Source: Ohtaekwangia koreensis (GTDB lineage: Bacteria > Bacteroidota > Bacteroidia > Cytophagales > Cyclobacteriaceae). From it: 64,000 nt of DNA. Location: assembly GCF_900167975.1 (NCBI RefSeq), contig NZ_FUZU01000003.1, positions 248,001-312,000 of the forward strand, in the 5' to 3' direction. Below the pieces are notes generated by a model. That model was not told the origin of the DNA, ran no database searches, and worked only from the letters and a program-made list of their open reading frames with translations. Position numbers and translations under genes: made by a program. Of the stretch, positions 35,407 to 43,022 are shown in pieces; the stretch's first letter is position 1, and every line of letters begins with the position of its first letter.

Positions 35407-35434
35407 CCGGCATGAGTATATATACTCATGCCGG
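35407..35434. promoter_or_regulatory. Perfect 28-bp palindrome
   Basis: Half-site CCGGCATGAGTATA is followed immediately by its exact reverse complement, with the axis between 35420 and 35421. It lies in the 140-base gap between the aminotransferase and permease genes. No U-tract follows. It could be a dimer/tetramer operator or, as RNA, a strong hairpin that alters expression of the permease relative to the upstream genes. Confidence 0.75.
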
Positions 35435-35496
35435 CCGCGAGGGTGTTGAAGAAAGATCTTCCTGCATCAATCACCAACAATTCACCGATACTAATT

Positions 35497-36642
35497 ATGA
35501 GTTCTGCCACCACAAAAACCATATCATTATTATTGCTTATTGTTATTGGCTATCTCTTTCGTAAAAAGATAAAGAATAAAGATCAGCGCGAAGGAATCAA
35601 GACCTTGATCCTGAGCCTGGCGCTGCCCGCGACTATATTTATAGCCTTACTGCAGATCGATTTCAAATCTGATCTCATCATCATTCCAATCTTGTCGTTA
35701 GGATTCAATATCGTTATGCATTTGCTGGTTGATAAGCTGCCCTTGCGTTCCGTCTTTCACATTCCGTTAAATCAGTATCGCACGCTCATCATGCTGATCC
35801 CTTCGTTGGCACCGGGGCTGTCATGCTTTCCATTCATCATGGAATATAGCGGACAAGGCCCGCTGGCAATGGCAGCATTGGCTGATGTTGGTAATAAGAT
35901 CTTCGTGCTCATCATCTCCTATACCATTGCCATGAAATGGTATTTTGAAGTCAACAAAGAGAGTGCGCCCAACCAGAATAACAAAGTAAAAGATCTGCTG
36001 CTATCCTTGCTGAATGAGCCGGTAAACCTGGTCATTCTTACAGCGGTTGTAATGCTGTCGCTGGGACTTTCGTATGCTACTTTCCCTGAGTTTATACGCC
36101 TGAGTATAGATCGACTGAGCCTGATGATGACTCCATTGGTATTATTATTCATCGGACTCTCCATGCGGCTCACGTGGGACCAGGTGCGCACTATATTTTC
36201 ATTTCTTTTCTTCAGGTCTGGTATAGCATTCCTGATCAGTGCATTGTTATTATACTTTTTCCCGGTAACAGATATACCTACCATCCTGCTCATGGTTGTT
36301 TTCCCACAAAGCGCCTGTAGCTTCTGGCCGTATGCGCATATGGCAGCCGTTGGACAGATGGAAAGTAAATCTTCAGACAAGCCTATATCGAGAACATTCG
36401 ACCTGGACTTTGCTATGAATGTACTGGCGTGTTCGATGCCATTCTCCGTTATCCTTATCCTGATCATTTACGCCTCCGGAAGTTTCTTCGCGGTTACCTC
36501 GAATATATTTATATGTTCAGGAGTGTTGCTGACGATGGCCGTGCTGGTAGTGGTATTCTCTTCACGCATGATCGCTGTCTACAAAACAAAGGCAATGGAG
36601 ATCGCTCCCAGCGTAGAGAATGGAGAGAAGGCTGCAGGATAA
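35497..36642 (+). CDS. AEC-family (auxin efflux carrier-like) permease
   Basis: A 381-aa inner-membrane protein with about 10 helices in two similar halves, matching the AEC family that includes malate permeases (GYLFRKKIKNKDQREGIKTL and LILSLALPATIFIALLQI at the N-terminus, IGLSMRLTWDQVRTIF in the second half). I chose ATG 35497; an in-frame start at 35428 lies inside the 28-bp palindrome and adds no helix. It is last in the receptor-aminotransferase run and may carry the keto-acid product or the imported substrate across the inner membrane. Confidence 0.82.
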   Translation: MSSATTKTISLLLLIVIGYLFRKKIKNKDQREGIKTLILSLALPATIFIALLQIDFKSDLIIIPILSLGFNIVMHLLVDKLPLRSVFHIPLNQYRTLIMLIPSLAPGLSCFPFIMEYSGQGPLAMAALADVGNKIFVLIISYTIAMKWYFEVNKESAPNQNNKVKDLLLSLLNEPVNLVILTAVVMLSLGLSYATFPEFIRLSIDRLSLMMTPLVLLFIGLSMRLTWDQVRTIFSFLFFRSGIAFLISALLLYFFPVTDIPTILLMVVFPQSACSFWPYAHMAAVGQMESKSSDKPISRTFDLDFAMNVLACSMPFSVILILIIYASGSFFAVTSNIFICSGVLLTMAVLVVVFSSRMIAVYKTKAMEIAPSVENGEKAAG

Positions 36643-37026
36643 AATCTATCTATACAGGGATGTGTTTCTTCACAGAGTACATCCTTATATATAGCTTTCA
36701 GAACAGGATCAAATAAATGAACAACAATACCAACAAGAGCGCGACCCATTGCAAAGCCTTGCTCGATCGCGTAAATTCATATTGACAGATCGGGCAAATT
36801 TTACTTCGGGAGCTAACTTGCATCGCACAGGATGGGCATTCCTTCGTTTTCATATAGCATCTAAATGGAATGTAAATCTAGCGATAAATTCCGTTTCCTT
36901 TTTCCCGCTGACGTCTCCCTTGCTGTGTACTTCATCAACAAAACCCAGGACCACCTAATATATTTCATCCGGTATGCTGAACCGATAAATTTTTAACCTT
37001 AGGTTTGAGCAGAGTTTTGTTTCAGC
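36643..37026. other. 384-base intergenic region
   Basis: Contains an imperfect hairpin GGATGT/ACATCC at 36658-36684 just after the permease stop, followed by an AT-rich run, possibly a weak terminator. A short open frame at 36749-36958 has no ribosome-binding or protein-like features and is not called. The right end holds the promoter box at 37000. Confidence 0.55.
37000..37007 (+). promoter_or_regulatory. -7 box TAGGTTTG upstream of the AHSA1-like gene
   Basis: Exact TAnnTTTG match 19 bases before the ATG at 37027; no obvious -33 element. Confidence 0.4.
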
Positions 37027-37410
37027 ATGAAAGATTTCAAAAAATACTACATCATCCCGGCATCACCGGAGTTTGTATACCTGGCATTGACCAACCCAAC
37101 TACGATTCAGCTATGGTCAGGCGAACCTGCTGAAATGTCTACAGAGCCCGGATCAGAATTTTCGCTTTGGGATGGAAACATTGTGGGGAAGAACATTTCG
37201 TTTGAACACGAAAAGAAAATTGTGCAGCAATGGTATTTCGGTGATCAGGTGGAAGAATCAATCGTCACGATAAAACTGCATCCGGCTACGGAAGGCACTT
37301 CTGTTGAGCTGAGACATACAAATATACCCGACCAGGATTATGAAGATATTGTAGAGGGCTGGAACACCATGTATTTTGGCGCCTTACAAGAATTCTACGA
37401 AGAAGAATAA
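37027..37410 (+). CDS. SRPBCC / AHSA1-like (activator of Hsp90 ATPase homologue) protein
   Basis: A 127-aa protein of the START-like helix-grip fold. It begins with the strand-helix KKYYIIPASPEFVYLALTNP, then WSGEPAEMSTEPGSEFSLWD and a final long helix (YEDIVEGWNTMYFGALQEF), as in AHSA1-domain proteins. Bacterial members bind small hydrophobic ligands or have unknown roles; no link to Hsp90 is implied. Stands as a single gene ahead of the AraC regulator. Confidence 0.82.
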   Translation: MKDFKKYYIIPASPEFVYLALTNPTTIQLWSGEPAEMSTEPGSEFSLWDGNIVGKNISFEHEKKIVQQWYFGDQVEESIVTIKLHPATEGTSVELRHTNIPDQDYEDIVEGWNTMYFGALQEFYEEE

Positions 37411-37452
37411 ATCAATCCGTTTCAGCACTGGATATAGTATCGGCTAGCAGGC

Positions 37453-37474
37453 CTATACCCTTTTAGGGGTATAG
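37453..37474. promoter_or_regulatory. 8-bp inverted repeat upstream of the AraC regulator
   Basis: CTATACCC (37453-37460) and GGGTATAG (37467-37474) flank a TTTTAG centre, 53 bases before the regulator ATG and 42 bases after the AHSA1-like stop. It might be an operator or an RNA hairpin. Confidence 0.4.
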
Positions 37475-37527
37475 CATGATTTTGCATTCGTGAAGTGATT
37501 ATATTGGTATATCGATCACGGAATACA

Positions 37528-38343
37528 ATGACGCTCCCTGCTATATCGCTGCTTGAAAAACAAGCGCCCTCAGCACCACTGAATGCCTTTGTTGAAGAAT
37601 ACCGCTACCGGAAAATCTCCTTGCATGATAGCCATACCATCATCAAAGAGATGCCTTGTCGTGCGGCAAACTCACTTGATTTTTTTATAGGCGGAAGCTA
37701 TAAAACTTTTCTGTGTTCTTCAGGGCAGCTCATTCCATTTGCGCGTTGTACCATTCGCGGCCCACGCACGTATCGCAAATATAGGATCGAGATCAATGAA
37801 GACTTTGCCTGTTTCAGTATCCGCTTCAAGCCCACAGGTATATATCAGTTACTGGGTATACCCATGAGTGAATTTTGTGATCAGTCCGTAGACGCTTCCC
37901 TTGTGATGCCTGCCTTGTTCAATGACATAACCGAACAGCTTATGGAATGCAAAGATTTTGATAGCTGCAAAAATATGATTGAGCCCTTTCTGATTAATCA
38001 GTTATCACTTCGATCAGCAGATTCCGCTTCAGAAAAACTCGCCACGTTGATCAAAGACGTGGCATCTGCCAGTCGTATCACATCCCTATATAAAGACATT
38101 CCGCTATCAGGCCGCCACCTCGAACGCAATTTCAGGAAGGAAGTTGGCGTATCCCCTAAGACCTATAGTAATCTTCTGCGCTTCGAAAAAGTAATGCAGG
38201 CACGCAAACAACGTCCCTCCGAGAAATGGTCTGTCATTGCCTACGAGTTCAATTACTTTGATCAGATGCATCTTGTAAAAGACTTCAAGAAATTTCTCAA
38301 CATCACTCCCACTGCGTTTCGTCCTGGTGATTTTGCTTTTTGA
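37528..38343 (+). CDS. AraC-family transcriptional regulator
   Basis: A 271-aa regulator with an N-terminal sensor-like domain (about 1-150; SLDFFIGGSYKTFLCSSGQ, CFSIRFKPTGIYQLLGIP) and a C-terminal AraC DNA-binding domain with two helix-turn-helix units (LYKDIPLSGRHLERNFRKEV and the PxxY-like FNYFDQMHLVKDFKKFLNIT). The N-terminal domain resembles the uncharacterised DUF6597 type. ATG 37528 was chosen over a frame-open start at 37495 because of the motif start. An inverted repeat lies just upstream and suggests self-control. Confidence 0.88.
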   Translation: MTLPAISLLEKQAPSAPLNAFVEEYRYRKISLHDSHTIIKEMPCRAANSLDFFIGGSYKTFLCSSGQLIPFARCTIRGPRTYRKYRIEINEDFACFSIRFKPTGIYQLLGIPMSEFCDQSVDASLVMPALFNDITEQLMECKDFDSCKNMIEPFLINQLSLRSADSASEKLATLIKDVASASRITSLYKDIPLSGRHLERNFRKEVGVSPKTYSNLLRFEKVMQARKQRPSEKWSVIAYEFNYFDQMHLVKDFKKFLNITPTAFRPGDFAF

Positions 38344-38369
38344 TATGCCATTCGTTGTGTCTGAATGTA

Positions 38370-38377
38370 TATATTTG
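38370..38377 (+). promoter_or_regulatory. -7 box TATATTTG almost touching the DinB start codon
   Basis: Exact TAnnTTTG ending 4 bases before the ATG at 38382. If used, the transcript would be leaderless or nearly so. Confidence 0.35.
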
Positions 38378-38381
38378 GTGA

Positions 38382-38894
38382 ATGAGTGATACACGAGAAG
38401 TCTGGTTACGCGGACCCATTCCTGAAATCCCTGCATTGCTGCAGCCAGTGGCACATGCGATGCTACAGGCCACCGAAGAAATAAGAAAAGCAACTGCTGA
38501 TTTTGATACCAATAAGCTATGGATCAAGCCCTATAGCCAGGCTTCTGTTGGTTTTCATCTTCAGCATTTATCGGGTGTACTCGACAGGCTCTTTACCTAT
38601 GCACGTGGTGAAGCACTTTCTGAACAACAACTGAGGGCGTTGCAACTGGAAGGAGATTCATCACAAATCTATACCGCACAAGATCTTGTACGGGCGTTTG
38701 AGCTACAAGTGCAATATGCATTGCAGCAGTTACGTGAAACCGATGAGCGAACATTGCTTGAACCTCGCGGTGTCGGCCGGCAACAAATTCCTTCGAATGT
38801 ATTAGGACTTCTCTTTCATGCCGCTGAACACACACAACGGCATGTCGGCCAATTGTTAGTTACCATTAAAGTGGTGAAAGAGAATAAAGTATAA
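38382..38894 (+). CDS. DinB-family (DinB_2) four-helix protein
   Basis: A 170-aa protein of the DinB/YfiT metal-binding four-helix bundle. Putative metal histidines are in GFHLQHLSGVLDRLF and in LLFHAAEHTQRHVGQLL, the family's typical H...HxxxH pattern. Members include bacillithiol and mycothiol S-transferases, and many are uncharacterised; the substrate here is unknown. It ends 18 bases from the convergent VF530 gene. Confidence 0.83.
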   Translation: MSDTREVWLRGPIPEIPALLQPVAHAMLQATEEIRKATADFDTNKLWIKPYSQASVGFHLQHLSGVLDRLFTYARGEALSEQQLRALQLEGDSSQIYTAQDLVRAFELQVQYALQQLRETDERTLLEPRGVGRQQIPSNVLGLLFHAAEHTQRHVGQLLVTIKVVKENKV

Positions 38895-38912
38895 ATGTGA
38901 ATGCACCTCGCG

Positions 38913-39134
38913 CTATGCCCGCTCGATGGTATCTATATAGAGCGCTTCTACTTTTGTTCGGGCCCACGGTGTTTTACGAAGAAACGTAAGGCTTGATTTT
39001 ATACTCGGATTTTCATTGAAGCAACGAATAGTAATGCGATCACCGAGTTCCTCCCATCCATAATGATCTACTAAATATTGGACGATCATTTCCAAAGTCT
39101 TACCGTGCAGCGGATTGTTAGGCTGTTTTTCCAT
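38913..39134 (-). CDS. VF530-family small DNA-binding protein
   Basis: A 73-aa protein matching the VF530/DUF2132 family: [20 protein letters not shown] at residues 8-27 and [20 protein letters not shown] in the middle, with TKVEALYI near the end. The family folds as a compact helical domain reported to be double-stranded-DNA binding. Role unknown. It follows the YwbE gene by 11 bases. Confidence 0.88.
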   Translation of the reverse strand: MEKQPNNPLHGKTLEMIVQYLVDHYGWEELGDRITIRCFNENPSIKSSLTFLRKTPWARTKVEALYIDTIERA

Positions 39135-39145
39135 CTTCGTCAGAA

Positions 39146-39340
39146 TTATTGAGTGATCTCCTGTACTCTGCCGATCTGACCATCCTCGAGGCGCACCTTA
39201 ATACCGCGGTGATGTACAGGAGCGCTGGTAAGTATATCTTTTACTATACCTTCCGTTAAGGTTCCGGTCCGTTGATCTTTCTTCAAAACAATCTTAACCT
39301 GAATTCCTTTTTTAATATTGGCTCGTACTGTACCGTTCAT
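39146..39340 (-). CDS. YwbE-family protein
   Basis: A 64-aa protein with the family pattern [20 protein letters not shown] and [20 protein letters not shown] (DUF2196/YwbE), a small beta-barrel of unknown function found widely in Firmicutes and Bacteroidota. It probably shares a transcript with the VF530 gene. Confidence 0.88.
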   Translation of the reverse strand: MNGTVRANIKKGIQVKIVLKKDQRTGTLTEGIVKDILTSAPVHHRGIKVRLEDGQIGRVQEITQ

Positions 39341-39417
39341 TGTATATCGTAAACTATACCCGCAAAGGTAATGAACAGAAGCGTTTGAAAAAGTAAATTG
39401 GCGTTTGAAAAAAGATA

Positions 39418-39657
39418 TCAGCTCTCCGTAATAACCGTGATGCCGGCAGCCTCATATGTACCCTTCGCATCTCTTTTAAGTTTCAGAAATACCTTGGCAT
39501 CCGGATTACTTTCCATAAACTGACTATCTTGCTGCTTCCAAGTATATTGTGCTTCATGAAAGCCTTTTGCATGCACTGTGTCGCCAACAGAAATATCTAC
39601 AATTGCTGTGCGGTCAATTTCAAATAACATTGTACTGCTTCCGATCTCGTATACCAT
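39418..39657 (-). CDS. Small beta-rich protein, unknown
   Basis: A 79-aa protein without signal or membrane segment. Strand-like stretches (TMLFEIDRTAIVDISVGDTV, VFLKLKRDAKGTYEAAGITV) suggest a small beta fold. I do not recognise it. It begins about 80 bases upstream of the YwbE gene on the same strand and has a normal codon pattern. Confidence 0.6.
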   Translation of the reverse strand: MVYEIGSSTMLFEIDRTAIVDISVGDTVHAKGFHEAQYTWKQQDSQFMESNPDAKVFLKLKRDAKGTYEAAGITVITES

Positions 39658-40164
39658 GAATCCTGAAAGTTAAATTCAGGTTTACCAGTTAAAATATTAT
39701 ACCCGGTTAAAACAGCCATATATAGTTATAGCAGTACCTGTTTTCTTCTCAAAATGTGACCTGTAAAACCGTTTCATCGTGTATAAAGTAGGATTGCATT
39801 GAATGAATACATTTTACACCCAAAATCTTCACTTTAGGCATATATCATACATCATACCAAATCGAATTATATTCTGATTTAAGGATATTTAAAGCTTCTT
39901 TAACCTTAAAACGTGATTTTTAAGGACCGAAATCAGAATAATATTCCGTAACAACATTTAAACAGTAATAGAATTTGGTCCGGGGGCGCTTCTTCTCTCA
40001 TCAGTTTTGCTCCGCCTGATCAGCGGAGAAGATTATCCTGATGATGCTGCCGGATGGCTTTCCTTACGCGAAGCAAGGGAACCATCGCTTTGCATGAGAA
40101 GCGGAGAAACGATTCTTCACCTTTGTATCGTCAATTAACAACGACATCATTTAACAACAACAAT
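39658..40164. other. 507-base intergenic region with structured inverted repeat
   Basis: AT-rich divergent region upstream of the secreted 192-aa protein. It contains the inverted repeat at 39863-39948 (listed separately). The stretch from about 40040 to 40130 is open in one frame that continues into the 192-aa protein, but signal-peptide position argues for the start at 40165. Confidence 0.55.
39863..39948. promoter_or_regulatory. Nested inverted repeat upstream of the secreted protein gene
   Basis: Arms CGAATTATATTCTGATTT (39863-39880) and AAATCAGAATAATATTCCG (39930-39948) are nearly perfect reverse complements. Inside, CCTTAAAA (39904-39911) pairs with TTTTAAGG (about 39918-39925). This could be a structured RNA leader or a set of protein sites; no U-tract follows. 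Confidence 0.45.
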
Positions 40165-40743
40165 ATGAACTCAAAATTCTCTGCCTTAGTTTTCGCTTTT
40201 ATCATCATGTCTGCTACTGCATTTGCTGATGCTCCTGCATCACTAACGGTTATCTCTACCTCTACTTCTAGCGTTTACAAAATCTATTACAAAACTAAAG
40301 AAGTTGGTAAAGTAAAAGTATCTATCATCAACAGCGCAAATCAACTGGTTTTCTCTGAAGTATTGAGCAACGTTGCATCATTTGTACGTCCCTATAACTT
40401 CAGCGAATTAGCAGAAGGAGAATATACTATCGTTCTGGAAGATAAGAATGGTAAGCAAGTTGAAAAAGTCAACTATACCATGAATAGAATTGTTAGCTTC
40501 ATTAAAGTTACTGAAGTTGCTAACGATCAGAATAAATATATGTTGAATGTAGCGAACAACGGATCAGAAGTTGTTACTGTAAAGATCTTCGCGAACAACG
40601 CTTTGTTGCACAAGCAAGATGTTCAGGTTACAGGTTCTTTCGGTTTGATCTACAACCTGAGCCAGGTAAAAGCAACAACGGATTCTAAAATCACTTTCGA
40701 AGTATCTACCAGCAGCGGAAAAACTGAGATGATCACTTTCTAA
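40165..40743 (+). CDS. Secreted beta-sandwich protein, probably highly expressed
   Basis: A 192-aa exported protein: signal peptide MNSKFSALVFAFIIMSATAFA, then two related beta-sandwich units (KEVGKVKVSIINSANQLVFS and SEVVTVKIFANNALLHKQDV), ending in an amphipathic strand. The structure resembles the short repeat folds of Bacteroidota surface proteins, but I do not recognise a named family. It contains no ATA codons and uses ATC for Ile even after T-ending codons, unlike its neighbours, and is followed by a strong terminator; both suggest high expression. ATG 40165 was chosen for the signal peptide. Confidence 0.8.
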   Translation: MNSKFSALVFAFIIMSATAFADAPASLTVISTSTSSVYKIYYKTKEVGKVKVSIINSANQLVFSEVLSNVASFVRPYNFSELAEGEYTIVLEDKNGKQVEKVNYTMNRIVSFIKVTEVANDQNKYMLNVANNGSEVVTVKIFANNALLHKQDVQVTGSFGLIYNLSQVKATTDSKITFEVSTSSGKTEMITF

Positions 40744-40764
40744 ACATATAAAACATTATAGGTT

Positions 40765-40796
40765 AAAAGCCACCAGGTCTCTGGTGGCTTTTTCTT
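40765..40796 (+). terminator. Strong intrinsic terminator
   Basis: A perfect 12-bp stem, AAAAGCCACCAG (40765-40776) with CTGGTGGCTTTT (40781-40792), loop GTCT, then TTCTTTT. Confidence 0.93.
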
Positions 40797-40906
40797 TTAG
40801 TATACTTTGAGATGGTTTATAGAACATGATTACTCATCGCACTGTTCTTTGGAATAATTTTTTGATAAGATCAATCAGATGATTTTCCAATAAAACAAAG
40901 TGTTCC

Positions 40907-41815
40907 ATGCGTGTGATACCTCTTCTGAAAAATTTCTGGTCGTTGCTTAAAAGTACGTACAGGCAATGGAATGAGCGCGACCCTTTCAGCAACAGCGCTA
41001 CGATCGCATACTATACTATCTTTTCACTTCCCGGATTACTGGTAATCATTATCAATCTTGCCGGATACTTTTTTGGTCAGGAAGCTGTCACCAACCAGAT
41101 CTCAGCACAGATCAATGACATGATCGGGACAGGCACTGCGAAAGATGTTGAGTCTATCATTGCGAAAGCAAGTGAAAACAAAGGATCAACACTTGCATCG
41201 ATTATTGGTATAGCAACCTTGCTCTTCGGTGCAACAGGCGTGTTCTATAAACTGCAACAGATCCTGAACCAGATGTGGGAAGTAAAGCCACAGCCCAAAC
41301 AAAAATTTCTCAAGCTCATTCGCGACCGGATTTTTTCATTCGGATTGATTTTGGTAGTCGGATTTCTTATGCTGATCTCATTAGTGATTTCTGCAGGACT
41401 CAGTGCTGTGCGCGATTGGGTTGTCGGCTATTTATCGGAATCACTTATCATCGTTTTCAGAGTGGTAGATATTGTAGTATCGCTTGGCATTGTCACATTA
41501 CTCTTTGCGGCCATCTATAAATTTCTTCCCGATGCGCGAATCCGTTGGAAGGACGTATGGATTGGTGCAACGCTTACAGCCATACTATTCGTAATCGCGA
41601 AATTTGCACTGGGATTTTATTTCGGCAATGCCGACCCTGCTTCTACCTATGGAGCAGCAGGGTCAGTGATATTAATCATGCTTTGGGTTACGTATGCGGG
41701 AATGATTCTCTTGTTTGGGGCTGAATTTACACAAGTATATGCAACCCGCTTTGGCAAGAAGATCGAGCCAACAGAAGGCGCGGTTTCCACTTCGCAGGAA
41801 ACCGTGCACTCCTGA
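40907..41815 (+). CDS. YihY/BrkB-family inner-membrane protein
   Basis: A 302-aa protein with six main helices. The family motif ATIAYYTIFSLPGLLVIII follows the first 30 residues, and PDARIRWKDVWIGATLTAIL and STYGAAGSVILIMLWVTYAG complete the YihY/BrkB pattern. Older annotation as ribonuclease BN is wrong for this family; the true role is unknown, though lipid or large-solute transport has been proposed. It ends 16 bases from the convergent metallo-hydrolase gene. Confidence 0.88.
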   Translation: MRVIPLLKNFWSLLKSTYRQWNERDPFSNSATIAYYTIFSLPGLLVIIINLAGYFFGQEAVTNQISAQINDMIGTGTAKDVESIIAKASENKGSTLASIIGIATLLFGATGVFYKLQQILNQMWEVKPQPKQKFLKLIRDRIFSFGLILVVGFLMLISLVISAGLSAVRDWVVGYLSESLIIVFRVVDIVVSLGIVTLLFAAIYKFLPDARIRWKDVWIGATLTAILFVIAKFALGFYFGNADPASTYGAAGSVILIMLWVTYAGMILLFGAEFTQVYATRFGKKIEPTEGAVSTSQETVHS

Positions 41816-41831
41816 GCCTTCCAAGTATATA

Positions 41832-42920
41832 TCAGTTAAGCAAGTGATGCAACGCATGCCGCGACTTACCCTTGAGAGCACTACTCAACAGATCGTTTCC
41901 TATACTACTTTTACGTTCCGCTCTCTTTTTAGCCTGATAGTATATCAGGAAACCAACCGATAAAACGGCAAGCGATATACCCACCACTTTTAAAGCTGTA
42001 GGATAACTCGTTTCAACAGCAGGCGGCAGATATACTACACCGGTCTCGTCTGTTACAGCAGGCTCATTTACATAGCGGCCATGCTCTGGCTGCGCGAGTT
42101 TTTCAAAACGTGTTGAAAGGCGTTGTAAAGCAAGTTGCATCTCTTCACCCTGCATCGGTTCTCCATGACCTGTCGCTATAATTTGCGGATCAAGGGCTGC
42201 AAGTTTCAGTACTGATATTTTTGCTGAGGCCCAGTTGCAGGTGAAATACTTGGGTGGCCCTGACAGTTGCTTCTTATAAGACAATGCATACAAAGCCGAT
42301 TCAGGTCGTGTTGTTACAACGGCATCGCCAGCAATTAACACCTTGTCGCTTTCGCGGAATAAACTGATATGACCCGGTGAATGTCCGGGAGTATGTATAT
42401 ATCTCCAACCGCTAAGTCCTGGTATAACGTTATCGCTATTATCAAGAAGCGGCTGAATATAGGGTTGTATATCTATAGGTCCCTTCGGATACATCCACGA
42501 CATAGAAGACATCAATCCACCACCCACGGTGGGGTCTGCAGGAGGATAAGATGATTTACCTGTAAGATATGGCAGTTCCAGCGTGTGAGCGTAAATAGGA
42601 ACACTCCACTCCTGCGCGAGCGTATGCAATGCACCAACATGATCGAAGTGACCGTGTGTAAGAATGATTCCGGCAGGCTTGCTGCCTTCACCAAACAGAT
42701 CGCGAGCCATTGCTTTGATCCGTGGTGCTGACCATTTTAAACCTGCATCCACCAGGAACCAGGCTTTCGTTTCACTGTCCTGAATAAAATAATAATTTAC
42801 AAAGACATCTTTCTTCCCCCACACTCCTGGAGCAATGGAGTAATCATACGCTGAAGGTTTCGCTGGTATATTCATATCAACAGGCTTTTTATAATCCTGT
42901 TGATAAAACATAAAAAACAT
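41832..42920 (-). CDS. MBL-fold metallo-hydrolase with C-terminal membrane helix
   Basis: About 362 aa. The metallo-beta-lactamase zinc motif is HGHFDHVG, followed by a third His in HTPGHSPGHISLF, an Asp in IAGDAVVT and a final His in ATGHGEP. After a linker, a single helix (TALKVVGISLAVLSVGFLIY) and a basic tail anchor the C-terminus. Start is uncertain: ATGs at 42920, 42911 and 42875 are all possible and none has a clear ribosome-binding site. Substrate unknown; glyoxalase II-like or lactonase activities are common in the fold. Confidence 0.82.
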   Translation of the reverse strand: MFFMFYQQDYKKPVDMNIPAKPSAYDYSIAPGVWGKKDVFVNYYFIQDSETKAWFLVDAGLKWSAPRIKAMARDLFGEGSKPAGIILTHGHFDHVGALHTLAQEWSVPIYAHTLELPYLTGKSSYPPADPTVGGGLMSSMSWMYPKGPIDIQPYIQPLLDNSDNVIPGLSGWRYIHTPGHSPGHISLFRESDKVLIAGDAVVTTRPESALYALSYKKQLSGPPKYFTCNWASAKISVLKLAALDPQIIATGHGEPMQGEEMQLALQRLSTRFEKLAQPEHGRYVNEPAVTDETGVVYLPPAVETSYPTALKVVGISLAVLSVGFLIYYQAKKRAERKSSIGNDLLSSALKGKSRHALHHLLN

Positions 42921-43022
42921 GCCCGCCCCAAAAGGACATGCCGGTATGGGCAACTCCGTTACGGTATAGTACTGAGAATGATGTTGATGAATGTAGTTAC
43001 AGAATATAGTTCAGAACTCGCT

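Noticed and set aside
35428-35496. Start of the permease at 35428
   Set aside because: The start codon lies inside the 28-bp palindrome and the extra residues are not hydrophobic; ATG 35497 puts the first helix in the usual place.
36749-36958. A 69-aa plus-strand frame after the permease gene
   Set aside because: No ribosome site, unusual composition and no family resemblance; treated as chance.
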